A stretch of DNA of 64,000 nucleotides from positions 4,324,829-4,388,828 of the forward strand of contig CM068540.1 in assembly GCA_035048495.1 (NCBI GenBank), given 5' to 3'. The notes under the pieces are model-generated. The model was not told the origin of the DNA. It worked only from the letters and a program-made list of their open reading frames with translations, and ran no database searches. Of the stretch, positions 12,990 through 23,872 are shown one piece after another (position 1 is the stretch's first letter; each line of letters opens with the position of its first letter). The translations under genes and the position numbers were made by a program. The stretch is from Euptelea pleiosperma. Taxonomy: Eukaryota > Streptophyta > Magnoliopsida > Ranunculales > Eupteleaceae.

Positions 12990-15900
12990 ATGGCAGATGC
13001 AGTTCTTCAACTTGTCTCTCCACTTCTTCAAGTAGTCTTTGAGAACCTCAACACCCAGATCCAAAGTGAGTTTAATTTGGTGTGGGGTGTCAAAAAAGAT
13101 ATGAAGAAGCTTTCGAACACATTATCAACAATTCAGGATGTCCTCGAAGATGCAGAGATGAAGCAATTCAAGGAAAAGGCCATCAGAAATTGGCTAAGGA
13201 AACTTAAGGACGCGGCTTATGAGGCGGAGGACGTTTTGGATGAGTGGGCAACCGAGGAGCTACAATTAAAGTCAGAAAGCAGATATCAAAGTTCCAGCAC
13301 GCAGGTAAACCAATCTTGCTTATCTTGTTTCCATTTCGAACAAATTACGTTTCATCATAAGATGGGAAAAAGAATAAAAGAGATTAGGGAGAAATTTGAT
13401 GAGATTGCTGCTGAAAAGTCTAAGTTTGTTTTGGGCGTTGGAGTTGTAGACAGGAAAGTTGAGTTAAGTGGGAGTCGAGAGACTAGCTCTACTATAAATG
13501 AACGAGAAGTTTATGGGAGAGATGAGGAGAAAAAAATTGTAATAGACCAATTGCTAAAGACGGCGAGTTGTGAAGAAAATCTTTCAATCTTTCCCATACT
13601 TGGCATAGGTGGTATTGGGAAGACCACTTTGGCTCAATTAGTTTACAACCATAAAGAGGTTGAAACACATTTTGAGATCAGAAGTTGGGTCTGTGTATCT
13701 GAAGATTTTTATGTGAAAAGGCTTATAAAAGCGATCATACAATCTTTAGGAAAAGATGTCGGTGAGCTTGTGGACTTGGATCCTATGGAAAGACGCCTTC
13801 GAGATGTACTAAATGGGAAGAAATTTTTACTTGTGCTGGATGATATCTGGAATGCAAATCAGATGGAGTGGAATAGATTGAAACACTCGTTAATGTGTGG
13901 AGCTAAAGGAAGTACGATTATTGTAACTACTCGTCTTGAAAAAGTAGCATTGATAATGGGAACGCTTCTTCCACACCACCTAACAGGTATATCAGACGAC
14001 AACTGTTGGTCTTTGTTTAGGCAATATGCATTTGGCAATGGAAGAGAAGAACGCCCAAACTTGATAAAGATTGGCAAGGAGATTGTGAATAAGTGTAGAG
14101 GCGTACCTTTGGCTGCAAAGGCTCTAGGAAGCTTAATGAGCTTCAAAAAAGAAGAAATCGAGTGGGTTGTTGTGAGAGACAGTAAAATATGGCATCTACC
14201 AGAAGATGAAGGAAATGACATTTTACCCGCTTTGAGATTAAGCTATAATCATTTGCCCTCACATTTGAGGCAATGCTTTGCTTATTGCTCCATATTTCCA
14301 AAAGATTATGAAATGAAGAGGAAAGAACTGATTCATTTATGGATGGCTAATGGTTTTATTCGATCTAGAAACGGAATGGAGCTGGAAGATATTGGAAATG
14401 AGATATTAAATGATTTAGTGTGGCGATCTTTATTCCAAGACATAACAAAAGATGATGATGGAAATATAAAGACATGCAAGATGCATGACCTCTTGCATGA
14501 TCTTGCATGTTCTGTAATGGCGAATGAATGTCATTTTGTTGAGGATGGAAGGACTGTGAATCTTCCTAGAACCATTCGACATTTGTCATTGAATTTTCAC
14601 TCACTTTCATCTTCATCTTCATCTTCATCTTTATCTTCAATCAATCTTGAGTGTCTACTTAAACCCCAACCATCCATGCGTTCACTCCTATTATTGCATT
14701 CATCCAGTTCCTATGGACAAATACCAATTACATTGGGTCCTCAATTCATCTCAAATCATAAATGCTTACGAGTATTAGATTTGAGGCGAGCTGAAATTAC
14801 AACACTGCCACTTTTCATAGGCAATTTGAAACATCTAAGGTACCTCAACCTCTCCTCATCTGCTATTACATCATTACCTGAATCCATTTGCAGCCTAAGA
14901 AATTTGCAGACATTGGAACTAAGTTGTTGTGATAAGCTTGAGATGTTGCCTAAAAACATGAGGAAAATGAACAGCCTCAGACACCTAGATATCTTAGGAT
15001 GCGAGTCGTTGACTTACATGCCAAGTGAGATTGGGCAAATGACTTCCCTCCGAACATTAAACATGTTTATTGTGAGCCCCGACAGCGGTCGTGGTATTGG
15101 AGAGTTGCAAGGACTAAACCTTATAGGAGAAATAGAAATAAAAGGGGTTGAGCATGTGAGAAATTTAGTAGATGCTAAAGATGCCAATTTGAAAAGAAAG
15201 GAAAACCTTTGCTCATTATCGCTTTACTGGTCAGGTGGTGTTGATGCTGACTTGCAAGGTGTCAATAGCGAATGGGTATTAGAAGCACTCCAGCCTCACC
15301 CAAATATAAAAAAAATGTTTATAAATGGATACCCAGGTGTGAAATTTCCAAGTTGGATGGGGGTTTCATCGTCGCTCGAGAAATTGGTTGAAATCTCGCT
15401 AAAAGAATGTAAAAGATTTGAACAATTCCCGCCACTCGGGCAATTGCCCCTCCTCAAGTATATTTTTATAAGTCGAATGGATTCGGTGAAACGCATAGGC
15501 GAGGAATTCTACGGTGAAGGACTGGTGAAAGGATTCCCATCACTTGAAGAACTTGACATTAAGGACATGCCTAATTTGGAGGATTGGTGGTGGAGACAGA
15601 ACAGAAGAGAAGAAGTACTATTCCCTTGCCTTAGAAATTTAACCATTAGGAATTGTCCCAAGTTGAAAACATTCCCATTGCCATTATCTGTCGAAATTCT
15701 AGAACTAAACAGATGCAATGAAATGATATTAAGATCATTGGAAGTAGAACTGCTCCATTGTCATCTTTCTTTCCTTCATATTTTGGATTTTGGTGAGCTG
15801 ATATCTTTTCCAGAAGGGATGCTGCGAAACCTTACTGCTCTTAAAACCTTGAATATTCAGTTATGCGTCATGCTTAAGACATTGCCTATGGAACTAGAAA

Positions 15901-16469
15901 ATCTCACTTCACTATCAGAGTTGAAGCTTGTTTATTGTATGGATCTAGATTCTTTGCCAGAGGGATTGCAAAACCTCACCTCTCTCAAATCCCTTAACAT
16001 TGGACATTGCGACGGTCTAAAGTCTTTGCCAAAGGTGGGGATCCAAGGATTGAGCTCTCTTGAACTTTTGGAGATTGAAGGTTGTGGTAGTTTAACATCT
16101 ATGTCCGACTGGTTACGATATCTAACATCCCTTCAAAAATTGGTTATTGAAGGATGTCCAGAGCTAGAATTCTCATCAGAGGATTTTCAGCACCTCACTG
16201 CCCTTCGAGATCTGCAAATTGACGAATTCCCTAAGTTGACTTCTTTACCGGAGGGGCTACAATACGTCACAACGCTTCAACATCTATCCATTTACAATTG
16301 TGAGAATCTGACATTCTTGCCAGAAGGGGTGCAACTCCTCACTGACCTACAAACTCTAAGGATTGTAGATTGTTCTCCTCATCTACATAGACGATGCGAG
16401 AAGGAGGACGGTGAGGACTGGTACAAGATTGCCCACATTCCACAAGTCATCACCTATTGCAGACGATAG
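12990..16469 (+). CDS. CC-NBS-LRR (CNL) disease resistance protein, RGA-type, single exon
   Basis: An intact 1159-residue intracellular immune receptor of the RGA/RPP13-like CNL class; such proteins detect pathogen effectors and trigger cell death through their coiled coil. Seen in order: Rx-type N-terminal coiled coil with an EDVID-type AEDVLDEW at 79-86; P-loop GIGGIGKTT at 205-213 (K211); RNBS-A FEIRSWVCVSEDF; kinase-2 LLVLDDIW at 280-287; RNBS-B GSTIIVTTR; GLPL-type CRGVPLA at 369-375; RNBS-D CFAYCSIFPKDY from 429; MHD at 498-500; then leucine-rich repeats to the C-terminus. All NB-ARC motifs are present, so it looks functional. The ATG follows the in-frame-free leader ACAAG and starts MADAVLQLV, usual for the class. 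A serine run (TCT/TCA microsatellite, about 540-553) lies between the NB-ARC domain and the first repeats. Its effector target cannot be told from sequence. Confidence 0.96.
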   Translation: MADAVLQLVSPLLQVVFENLNTQIQSEFNLVWGVKKDMKKLSNTLSTIQDVLEDAEMKQFKEKAIRNWLRKLKDAAYEAEDVLDEWATEELQLKSESRYQSSSTQVNQSCLSCFHFEQITFHHKMGKRIKEIREKFDEIAAEKSKFVLGVGVVDRKVELSGSRETSSTINEREVYGRDEEKKIVIDQLLKTASCEENLSIFPILGIGGIGKTTLAQLVYNHKEVETHFEIRSWVCVSEDFYVKRLIKAIIQSLGKDVGELVDLDPMERRLRDVLNGKKFLLVLDDIWNANQMEWNRLKHSLMCGAKGSTIIVTTRLEKVALIMGTLLPHHLTGISDDNCWSLFRQYAFGNGREERPNLIKIGKEIVNKCRGVPLAAKALGSLMSFKKEEIEWVVVRDSKIWHLPEDEGNDILPALRLSYNHLPSHLRQCFAYCSIFPKDYEMKRKELIHLWMANGFIRSRNGMELEDIGNEILNDLVWRSLFQDITKDDDGNIKTCKMHDLLHDLACSVMANECHFVEDGRTVNLPRTIRHLSLNFHSLSSSSSSSSLSSINLECLLKPQPSMRSLLLLHSSSSYGQIPITLGPQFISNHKCLRVLDLRRAEITTLPLFIGNLKHLRYLNLSSSAITSLPESICSLRNLQTLELSCCDKLEMLPKNMRKMNSLRHLDILGCESLTYMPSEIGQMTSLRTLNMFIVSPDSGRGIGELQGLNLIGEIEIKGVEHVRNLVDAKDANLKRKENLCSLSLYWSGGVDADLQGVNSEWVLEALQPHPNIKKMFINGYPGVKFPSWMGVSSSLEKLVEISLKECKRFEQFPPLGQLPLLKYIFISRMDSVKRIGEEFYGEGLVKGFPSLEELDIKDMPNLEDWWWRQNRREEVLFPCLRNLTIRNCPKLKTFPLPLSVEILELNRCNEMILRSLEVELLHCHLSFLHILDFGELISFPEGMLRNLTALKTLNIQLCVMLKTLPMELENLTSLSELKLVYCMDLDSLPEGLQNLTSLKSLNIGHCDGLKSLPKVGIQGLSSLELLEIEGCGSLTSMSDWLRYLTSLQKLVIEGCPELEFSSEDFQHLTALRDLQIDEFPKLTSLPEGLQYVTTLQHLSIYNCENLTFLPEGVQLLTDLQTLRIVDCSPHLHRRCEKEDGEDWYKIAHIPQVITYCRR

Positions 16470-16720
16470 GAGGTGCATCATCATCGACAACACTAGTCTC
16501 CCCTGCTTCTGCATCAGATTTAATCGTGGTAAGAAGGTAGCTCTCCTCCTCGTTGTGGTGCTCTTTTTGTGTTTTCTCTTATAATTTTCATTTTGTTTAA
16601 AGAATGGCTACTGTCTCTCTGTGTTATCAGAAGTCTACACATCCTACGGTTGCAGTGATCCAAGATCATGTTGAATCATGGTCGTGCAATTCTCCAATCA
16701 ATCTGATGTTAAAGGTACTA
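16470..16720 (+). other. Probable 3' UTR of the CNL gene with an intron
   Basis: After the TAG stop a GT donor (GTAAGA at 16529) and a pyrimidine-rich acceptor (TTATCAG ending 16630) could define a 102-nt intron. A further donor-like AAAGGTACT is near 16714. Introns in the 3' UTR are common in this gene class. Inferred without transcript data. Confidence 0.4.
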
Positions 16721-16867
16721 TATTTATTGTACAGCTTTGAAATTCTTGGCTTTTCTGATCTTACATTTTAATCATACACTGTTTGGGATGACATGGATGG
16801 CAATCTCTCTTCAAAGAATTATCTAGCTGACCAATTGTTGAGGAAGAGTAGAGTTATTTGAGTAAAT

Positions 16868-17203
16868 CTTGCCTGACCACCCACAATGTAAGCCACGTGG
16901 CAATTCAGTAGAGGACATTGACCGTATAGCTGTTTGGCCAATCCCTAGGTGGACCTATAAACCCAAAATCAACCTAATCAATGATTTCTAAGCGTTAGTT
17001 GAAGTCATTTTCATGGGTTGATTTTAACAGTATGAATTTGAGCATTATTTACCATTTTTTGGGTATAAAGATCCAAAGGTTCGAAATCCCTAATCAGGCT
17101 GATTTTTGGTTTGTAGGTCCACTTACTTAGGGATTGGCTAAACATCCATACGGTCAGCGTCCTCTAAGAATGTACCAAGTGGCTCATATTATGGGTGGTC
17201 AGG
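16868..17203. mobile_element. Foldback MITE, family A, near-complete
   Basis: Two arms of about 165 bp are inverted around a centre near 17040. The left arm begins CTTGCCTGACCACCCACAAT and contains CCACGTGG, AATCCCTAGGTGGACCTA and TTTCTAAGCGTTAG. The right arm ends TATGGGTGGTCAGGG. There is no coding capacity and no clear target duplication. Family copies recur across the window (complete at 38308-38671; partial at 18290-18450, 19590-19830). Confidence 0.8.
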
Positions 17204-17356
17204 GCTTCCTTGACCGTCGGTGGTCAGTCTAGTTTTAGTCGAGTTATTCCACTCTTTTGTGAGTTAAATTTAGGAGGGCATACTTAAGTTTTCAGTGTGT
17301 CATCATGTCATCAAACGTAATCCCACACAGATTCCTGAAACATGGAGATTGGAGAC

Positions 17357-17718
17357 CAAGGTTTAAAGGAGGCCGTTTTATCGGTTTAACAGACTGGGGG
17401 CGTTACTGTTAAAACGGATTGAAATGGCCAGGGGTAAAAATAGAAAAAATGGAAAAAATAGAATTTAACGGGAAAAAAAATGGAAAAATGGCTCTGAAAT
17501 TCAAAATTCAAAATTTGAAATTTGAAATTATAAAAAAATTAATGGAAATTTGACGGAGTTTAATGGATTTAATGGCCATTTTTTTTCCACAAAAAATTTC
17601 AGAATTTAATGGCTTTTAAAACGCTTTTAACGGCCATTTTTTTTCAAAGAGCCAGAACACGTTTTAACGGAAACGGGCTTGGGGTGTTAACGTTTAAACG
17701 GCTGTTTTTAAAATCATG
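17357..17718. mobile_element. hAT-like MITE, same family as 12306-12671
   Basis: Starts CAAGGTTTAAAGGAGG and ends TTTTTAAAATCATG. The flanks TTGGAGAC (17349-17356) and ATGGAGAC (17719-17726) agree at 7 of 8 bases, an aged hAT target duplication. The AACGG-rich body matches the 12.3-kb copy. Confidence 0.75.
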
Positions 17719-17726
17719 ATGGAGAC

Positions 17727-18560
17727 CCAGCCTGTGACAGCCAATGAGTTCTCGGCACATACCCCGAGTGCTTTTGACGTACCCATTTGATTGTTTTTTA
17801 AGATTTTTTTTTGAATTTTCTTATTACAAAGGGAATTTTTCATGACAGACCCCAATGTTATATTTGAAATTTGACATACTCCCCACATTTTGAAAAAACT
17901 GACATACCCACAATGACCAGGTCTAATGTTGTTTGGCAAGTGTTGACCCAAGCTTACTAACAAAGTCTTGATTAAAGGACAATAATGCCCTTGTCTTCAA
18001 GAATCCAAAGGTGGTTGTCAGCGCCAAGCTGGCATCATTTTTTTCACTTTTTGGGGCGCTAACAACAACTGTTGGAGTCGTGAAATCCACGGCCGAGCAC
18101 GCGAACACCGAGAGGGGTCAGAAAAAGGTCCTTGGAGCCTGAGCCATGTCAAAAATTCCCTATTACAAAAGCATAAGAGTATGTGGAAAAAGTACTCGGG
18201 GTAACTCATTACCTTCCTTCCACTTCTATTATCTAAGGCTCGGGCTCCAGTTACCGCCCTAAAATGACAGGCTCCGGTTACAGGACACAATATGAACCAC
18301 ATGTCACACTTTTAGGCCAATCCCTAAGTGGACCTACAAACCAAAAATCAGCCTGAATAGTGATTTATAGGCGTTGGATTGGACTTATTTTCATGGGTTA
18401 ATCTCAACTGTTGAATTTGAGCAATATTTGAGGTACAACGATCCAACTCAATGTATGGTTGTATTTTCAAACATGATCTCCATATGGGTCCATCAGCAGG
18501 TGCAGGAATCATATGAAAATTGGGTTTAGATTTATCCTAATAATTTGATATATAATTGGG
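17727..18560. other. Intergenic, one foldback fragment, no gene
   Basis: 17727-18290 shows nothing I recognise. 18290-18450 is a partial family-A foldback arm (CCAATCCCTAAGTGGACCTA followed by CAAACC, AAAATCAGCCTG, TAGGCGTTGGATTGG). Confidence 0.5.
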
Positions 18561-18569
18561 ATAAAGTTA

Positions 18570-18953
18570 TGGGAAATTCTATTTGCACTCCACAAATTCC
18601 ATAATCATCCCATTTGGGTGCTTTTTTGACGAAACTATCCTTAAACCAAAAAAAAAAAAAAAAAACCCTCTCTTCGCCCCTTGAGAGAGAGAGAGAGAGA
18701 GAGAGAGATGTACTTGGCGGCGACGGCAACGACATCATCCTCCTTTTTTGGCGGCGACGGCAACGACATCATCCTCCTTTTTATTTTTTCTTTTGGGTTT
18801 TGTTCAGAGAGAGAGAGAGAGAGGTGCAGAGGGAGGGACGAAGAGGGGTGTTGGGTTTGTTTTGTTTTTTGTTTCTTAAGGGCATTTTTGACCGAAAAGC
18901 ACCCAAATGGGGTGCCCCCTTATGGAATTAGTGGGGTGCAAATAGAATTTTCC
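18570..18953. mobile_element. Mutator-like MITE with perfect 9-bp TSD
   Basis: Inverted ends GGGAAATTCTATTTGCACTC and TGCAAATAGAATTTTCC extend inward through TTGGGTGC / GCACCCAA. The flanks TAAAGTTAT (18561-18569 and 18954-18962) match at 9 of 9 bases. The interior holds an A-run, two (GA)n tracts and a duplicated block GGCGGCGACGGCAACGACAT. Overlapping short ORFs inside arise from these simple repeats and are not genes. Confidence 0.85.
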
Positions 18954-18989
18954 TAAAGTTATTCATGGTTTTGTAACTCATAACATGGT

Positions 18990-19280
18990 TCACATTCGTA
19001 GGGGCATGCATGCAGATGAGTTAGGGGTTGATTTTTGGTGATGATATTCTTTTCAACATGGATATTAACCTAGCAAAAAATCAGCCAATTTTGACATTTC
19101 AAGCCTTATGAAAATGGATTACAAGTTAAAATATTTTAAAGCCTTAACTCCATATTTAATTAGGGTAGAAGTTTTAAAAGCTGCAGATTCTTTTGTGAGG
19201 AAGTTCATCCTCACAAAAAATCAATCCTTAAGGGACCCATGACCATTGATGGGCTCCACTTAGGAGATTATCTACATCTA
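18990..19280. repeat. Foldback repeat, family B, degraded
   Basis: A diverged copy of the element best seen at 47899-48290. GGGGTTGATTTTTGGTGATG at the left faces CTCACAAAAAATCAATCC at the right, around a centre rich in ACAAGTTAAAATATT. No gene. Confidence 0.5.
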
Positions 19281-19589
19281 CAATAACCATTAATCTGCTC
19301 ACACAAGCCCTTGTACATAATTAGGCACTAACTCAACAAACTATTGGGTCCTAATCGCTCAACCCGACTGCTTTTTGCTGCGTACCCAAAAAAATTAAAA
19401 AGAAATCTTAACACTCACCAGGGTACGTGGCGAAAAGCACTCGGGTCAAGAACTCTATGATCGTCAGTGTCTTCGCTAACACTTCACCCAGTTGATCAGC
19501 GAAGGTGATCCAACACAAAACTGACAAGATCAAAACCCAGAATCAGCAAAAGTTGACTCCTTCAGTCAACGACACCGCTGACTACAGTC

Positions 19590-19830
19590 AACATAAGCCA
19601 CATGGCACATTCTTAAGATGACACTAACGGTATAGATGTTTAGCCAGTTTCTAGGTAGACCTACAAACCAAAAATCAATCTGATCAGTGATTTTCAAGTG
19701 TTGGATTGAAATCATTTTCATGGGTTGCTTTTAACCTTATGAATTTGAGCATTATTGGCCATTATTTGGGTACAAAGATCCAAAGGTTTTAAATAACTAA
19801 TCAAGCTGATTTTTGGTTTTTAAGTCTACT
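19590..19830. repeat. Foldback repeat, family A, truncated at LINE junction
   Basis: Contains AAGCCACATGGCACATTCTT, CTAGGTAGACCTACAAACC and the mirrored CTGATTTTTGGTTTTTAAG. The right arm stops where LINE sequence begins, so the LINE 3' end or this repeat was truncated by the other. Confidence 0.6.
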
Positions 19831-21781
19831 TAGAGAAAGGGAAAGCAAATTAACCAGATGATGTGCTAGCACCGATTTTTCCTCATCCTGAATGGGCCAT
19901 AGGTTTCGAAGAAGCGCTAGATTGCATTTGTGGAAATTTCGAAATCCCAGGCCACCCGTGTTGATTGGTTTGCATAAGGATTCCCAGTACGTCAAACGAA
20001 GGACACCGTTACCCTTTTTCCACCCCACCAGAAATTATTGAATGCTGAGTCCATCTTCTTGCAAAGACCTTTCGGGAACAGGAAATATGACATAAGATAG
20101 GTAGGGATGCTAGTCGCTACCCACTTGATGAGGGTCGTTCTTCCTGCTTGAGATAGAGCTTGGATCTCCATCCTGCTACTAGTCTCTGTATTCTCTCTAG
20201 AGAACAATTTAGAGCTTGAGGTTTCTATCTTCCTATGAAGAGAGGAGTTCCAAGGTATTTCTCCCAAATTTTTAGGCTCTTCATTTTCAGAATTTGGGAG
20301 AGGACTTTTTGGTGTCAACGATGCAAATTATCACTGAATAAAATACCGGATTTTTCAAAATTGATAGGTTGACCTAACAAGGAAAAAAAAAGTTATTGAT
20401 TTTATCTTTGATGTTTCTGGCTTCTACTAAATTTGCCCGGCAGAATAAAAGGCAGTCATCTGCAAACAAAAGGTAGGAAATAGGAGGGCTAGATCGAGCA
20501 ATCTTTATCCCATGGATGCGATTTTGTTGGACTGCTTGTTGTAATAGGAGGAAGAGCACATTTGCACAAATAACAAAGAGAAAGGGGGATAGAGCGTCAC
20601 CTTGGTGAATTCCTCGAGTTGGGCTGAATTTTCCCATAGTTGACCCATTCAATAAGACTGAGAAGGAGGCTGTTGTAATGCATTTTTCAACCCAAGACAC
20701 CCATTTTTCATTGAAGCCCATAGCTTTCAGGGTTTTTAGAAGGAAAGCCCAGTCCACTCTATTGTAGGCTTTTGACATATCAAGTTTGATGGCAATAAGG
20801 CCAGTTTTCCCAGTTTTTTTCTTTTTTATAGCTTGTATACTTCTTGAGCTAGATCGGTATTATCGGAGATCAGACGGCCGGGGACAAAAGTTGCTTAGTA
20901 TGGAGAGATGAGAGGATTGAGGATAGATTTTAAACGAGCAGTCAGAATCTTTGAGATGATCCTGTAATTGACGTTACATAAGTTGATTGGTCTATAGTCA
21001 CTGATTTTGATGGGTCCTTTTTTGGGTATCAGTGCTGTGTTGGTAGGATTGAGAGCTCGAATGTCATTGTTGCTTTCCATAAAAAAATTTTACCAGCTGA
21101 AAGATATCCTCCTTTACTATCTCCCAATAGGATTGGTAAAAGTAAGCTGTTAATCCATCCGGGCCAGGGGCTTTAAAAGGACCCATAGAAAAAACTGCCT
21201 CCCGAACTTCTTCCATGGTGATTGGTCTAGTGAGGAAATCATTTTCTACCTGGGAAACCGATGGTGTAATGAGTCTATCGAGTTGGTCTAGGTGTCCCTG
21301 AGGTAGGGTGGAAAAAATCCAAGAGAAATAGTCGATAAAGCTTGACCAATTTTCCCTCTAGTTGAATGTTGATTGCCTTCATCATCCTTGATCCACTCAA
21401 TTTTGTTTTTACTTCATTTGACTAATGTGGAAGGGTGAAAAAATTTTGAATTTCTATCGCCCTCCTTTAGCCAAGTTCCCTTTATTTGTCTCGCCAGAAC
21501 ATCTCCTCTTGCTGCACGACCTTCTCTAAATCTCGAGCTATTTCCCTTTCTTTTTTTTAGGTTTTCATGGGATGGGGGAAGCATTTGGATCTGGTGTAAG
21601 TAGTGTTGGAAATGTTTAACGCGATCCTGGACATTACCCATTCTATCTTTATTCCACTTTTTGATTTTTTCCTTTGTGGTTTTTAGTTTTCGGTAGTTCT
21701 GAACAGGTTTGGGGCCGATCAATGGGGATTTCCAGACTTTGTCAACGATGTTTCTACATTCTGGTTGAAGAGTCCACATGG
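19801..21781 (-). pseudogene. L1-type LINE, reverse-transcriptase half (3' part)
   Basis: Minus-strand frames in order from the right: MWTLQPECRNIVDKVW linker (21779-21414); RT start with NPTNTALIPKKGPIKISDYR and PINLCNVNYRIISKILT (21080-20895); RT core with RGIHQGDALSPFLFVICANV and the catalytic LLFADDCLLF (20778-20374); post-RT region RTTLIKWVATSIPTYLMSYF and FNNFWWGGK (20318-19992); and KPINTGGLGFRNFHKCNLAL (20028-19801). Frames are broken by several frameshifts and stops. No poly-A tail is seen; the 3' end meets a foldback repeat. The 5' half continues at 32975-36440, beyond the CACTA insertion. Confidence 0.9.
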
Positions 21782-21823
21782 AATCACTACACCAAAATTG
21801 CCAATTTGCAACAGGCAGTTTTT

Positions 21824-22085
21824 AGGGTTTGCAACGGTTACAAACCGTTTCAAATCTGAAACGTTTCAAAACCGTTGCTCAAGTGGAAAACGGCTCTAAA
21901 CCGTTTCAAATAAGATATAACCGTCGCAAATATTGTTTATAAAACATAAATGTTTTACAACGGTTTTGTTCATGCTGGAAACGGTTTTGGCCGTTGCAAA
22001 ATAAGTGTCAGAACCGTTGTAAATTATTTAAAACGGTTTTGACATAGATTCACAACGGTTTTAAACTGTTTCAAATTGAAAAACC
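21824..22085. repeat. CACTA left subterminal repeats
   Basis: Clustered, both-orientation copies of about 15-20 bp related to GCAACGG(T/G)TT..AAACCGTT. In En/Spm elements such arrays bind the TNPA-type protein for transposition. Confidence 0.8.
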
Positions 22086-22139
22086 AAAAAAAAAATCGTG
22101 CCCACGTTTTCCAGCGAGTATACGGTATAATGTTGCAGC

Positions 22140-22480
22140 GAATATAAATGCCAAATTTTGGCACACTTGTATCTCGCGCGCCCTAAATCCCCAAATCGAT
22201 CGATCTCTCCCTTGAGAATCCCTCTTGCTTCACTCTCTTCACAAACCCTAGAATCCCTTCCTTCATGTTCTCTTGCCCTTGATCTCCTATTTCTTGTCGT
22301 CGATCTATTCCCCTCTCTTGTCGTCAACCCACTCTCTACTGTTGTTGAATTTGTTAACGCCTTTTTCTTCGTCAATCGTAAGGGCAAGCTCTGGGATTTG
22401 CTTGAAGTTCAACGTGCAAGCTCTGGGATTTGCTTGAAGTTCAAAGTGCAAGCTATGGGATTCTGTTAGTACCGTTGTCG
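22140..22480 (+). promoter_or_regulatory. Possible CACTA promoter and leader
   Basis: Just inside the subterminal array lies a CG/CT-rich leader-like stretch (GCGCGCCCTAAATCCCC, CGATCGATCTCTCCC, CAAACCCTAGAATCCC) followed by a GT-like donor region and (T)AGGGTTTAGGG words to 22620. The position fits the transcription start of En/Spm elements. An imperfect direct repeat (TTGCTTGAAGTTCAA..TGCAAGCTCTGGGA) is visible at 22388-22450. Inference only. Confidence 0.35.
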
Positions 22481-23117
22481 TGAGCCACCACCACAGCTAC
22501 GTCTGTTATATTTCAAGATTAGGTTTAGGGTTGGTTTAGGGTTAATGGTGGTATCGAGGTTTAGGGTTTTCAGATGGTGTAAGCTCATTAATGGCAATTT
22601 TCAGGTTTAGGGTTTTATAATTTCAAGTTTTAAGGGTTTTAACACTCACCTAAGTTTGTTGCATCTGTTTATTTTTACTTCTCTTCATAACAATATATGA
22701 GATTTTAGATAAGATTTATTTGCTCTAATCTTTTATTATGTTCTGTGAGATTTTTTAGATGTATCTGTTAGAGTTCTATCTCTATGAATCTCACTGCATA
22801 AGTTTTTAGAGTTCTATCTCTGTGAATCTCTCACTGTGAATCTGTTAGAGGAAAATCCGTAAACAGGCCTTGTTAATTTGTCAACCGTCATTGTAGTAGG
22901 GTTGCCAAACATGCACCCCTAGGGTATATATTGTTAGGTGCCTAGATGCCTCAGCCATATTACAAGAGATGATATCTTTGATCTATAAGCCAATACCTAT
23001 TGCCTTATTAGCCACATAGGAGCCGAAAGACAGTCGCAATTAAAGGTGGAAATTACTGCCTATATCTCATTATAAACTCTATATTTTTGGGGTTCTTCTC
23101 CCTAGACTTTCTGTCAA

Positions 23118-23212
23118 AATTGATTTAAGGCTTAAGTTGATATACTAAAACATGTGTTCGAAACCCACCTTCACCCACTAACCCACTTACCTACCAAAAA
23201 AATAAAAAAAGG
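23118..23212 (+). repeat. Possible tRNA-derived SINE remnant
   Basis: GGCTTAAGTTGATA could be a decayed Pol III A box. GTTCGAAACCC, about 40 bases on, fits a B box, and an A-rich tail follows (ACCAAAAAAATAAAAAAAGG). Weak. Confidence 0.3.
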
Positions 23213-23394
23213 GCTTAAGACTTATGTAGTGCAATTGATTGTTTACATTGCCTATTGAAGACTATCTAACTAATTTGGGCCTTTTTAGACTTGATATTAT
23301 TCCCTAAGTGATAATTGAATATTTAAGGGTTCAATATAAAGGCAAATGAATTAGCTAATGGCCTCATATCTGATTAGTAGTTTTGGAATGAGAT

Positions 23395-23872
23395 GATTTT
23401 TGCTGAAGATGGTCTCTATGGTGGGGAGATCACCCTCACAAAAATTTAAATCATTCTGATATTCATAGCAATATTTACAAGTTGAAGAATTATGGACTGT
23501 CTATTTTTTACCGTTAACTTGAAACCCACATTTGATGGTGTTAGAAATTTCAGAATGGGCTGATTTTTTGTAGGGGTGATCTATATGGTGAGGAGATCAT
23601 CCGCACAAAAAATCAGCCATTGATTTTATCTTCCATGTGGGTACACCAAAATTTTGTGTGAAAATATGTGTCTGTTGAGCCTGACCCTATTCTTGGTTTT
23701 GGTGAGATCACCCTCACAAAAATTTAAATCATTATGATATTCATAGCATGGTTTACAAGTTGCGAAGAATTATGGACTGTCTATTTTTTACCGTTAACTT
23801 GAAACCCACATCTGATGGTGTTAGAAATTTCAGAATGGGCTGATATTTCATAGGGGTGATCTATATGGTGAG
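23395..23872. repeat. Foldback family B, one copy plus a truncated tandem duplicate
   Basis: 23395-23640 has inverted arms GGTCTCTATGGTGGGGAGAT / GGTGATCTATATGGTGAGGA and CTCACAAAAATTTAAATC / CAGAATGGGCTGATT. 23704-23872 repeats the left and middle parts almost exactly (same TTATGGACTGTCTATTTTTT), pointing to a local duplication after insertion into the CACTA. Confidence 0.7.

Noticed and set aside
13859..14221. Minus-strand ORF inside the resistance gene
   Set aside because: Shadow of the NB-ARC coding sequence.
18532..18956. Short ORFs with Arg-Glu repeats
   Set aside because: Encoded by (GA)n in the Mutator-like MITE.
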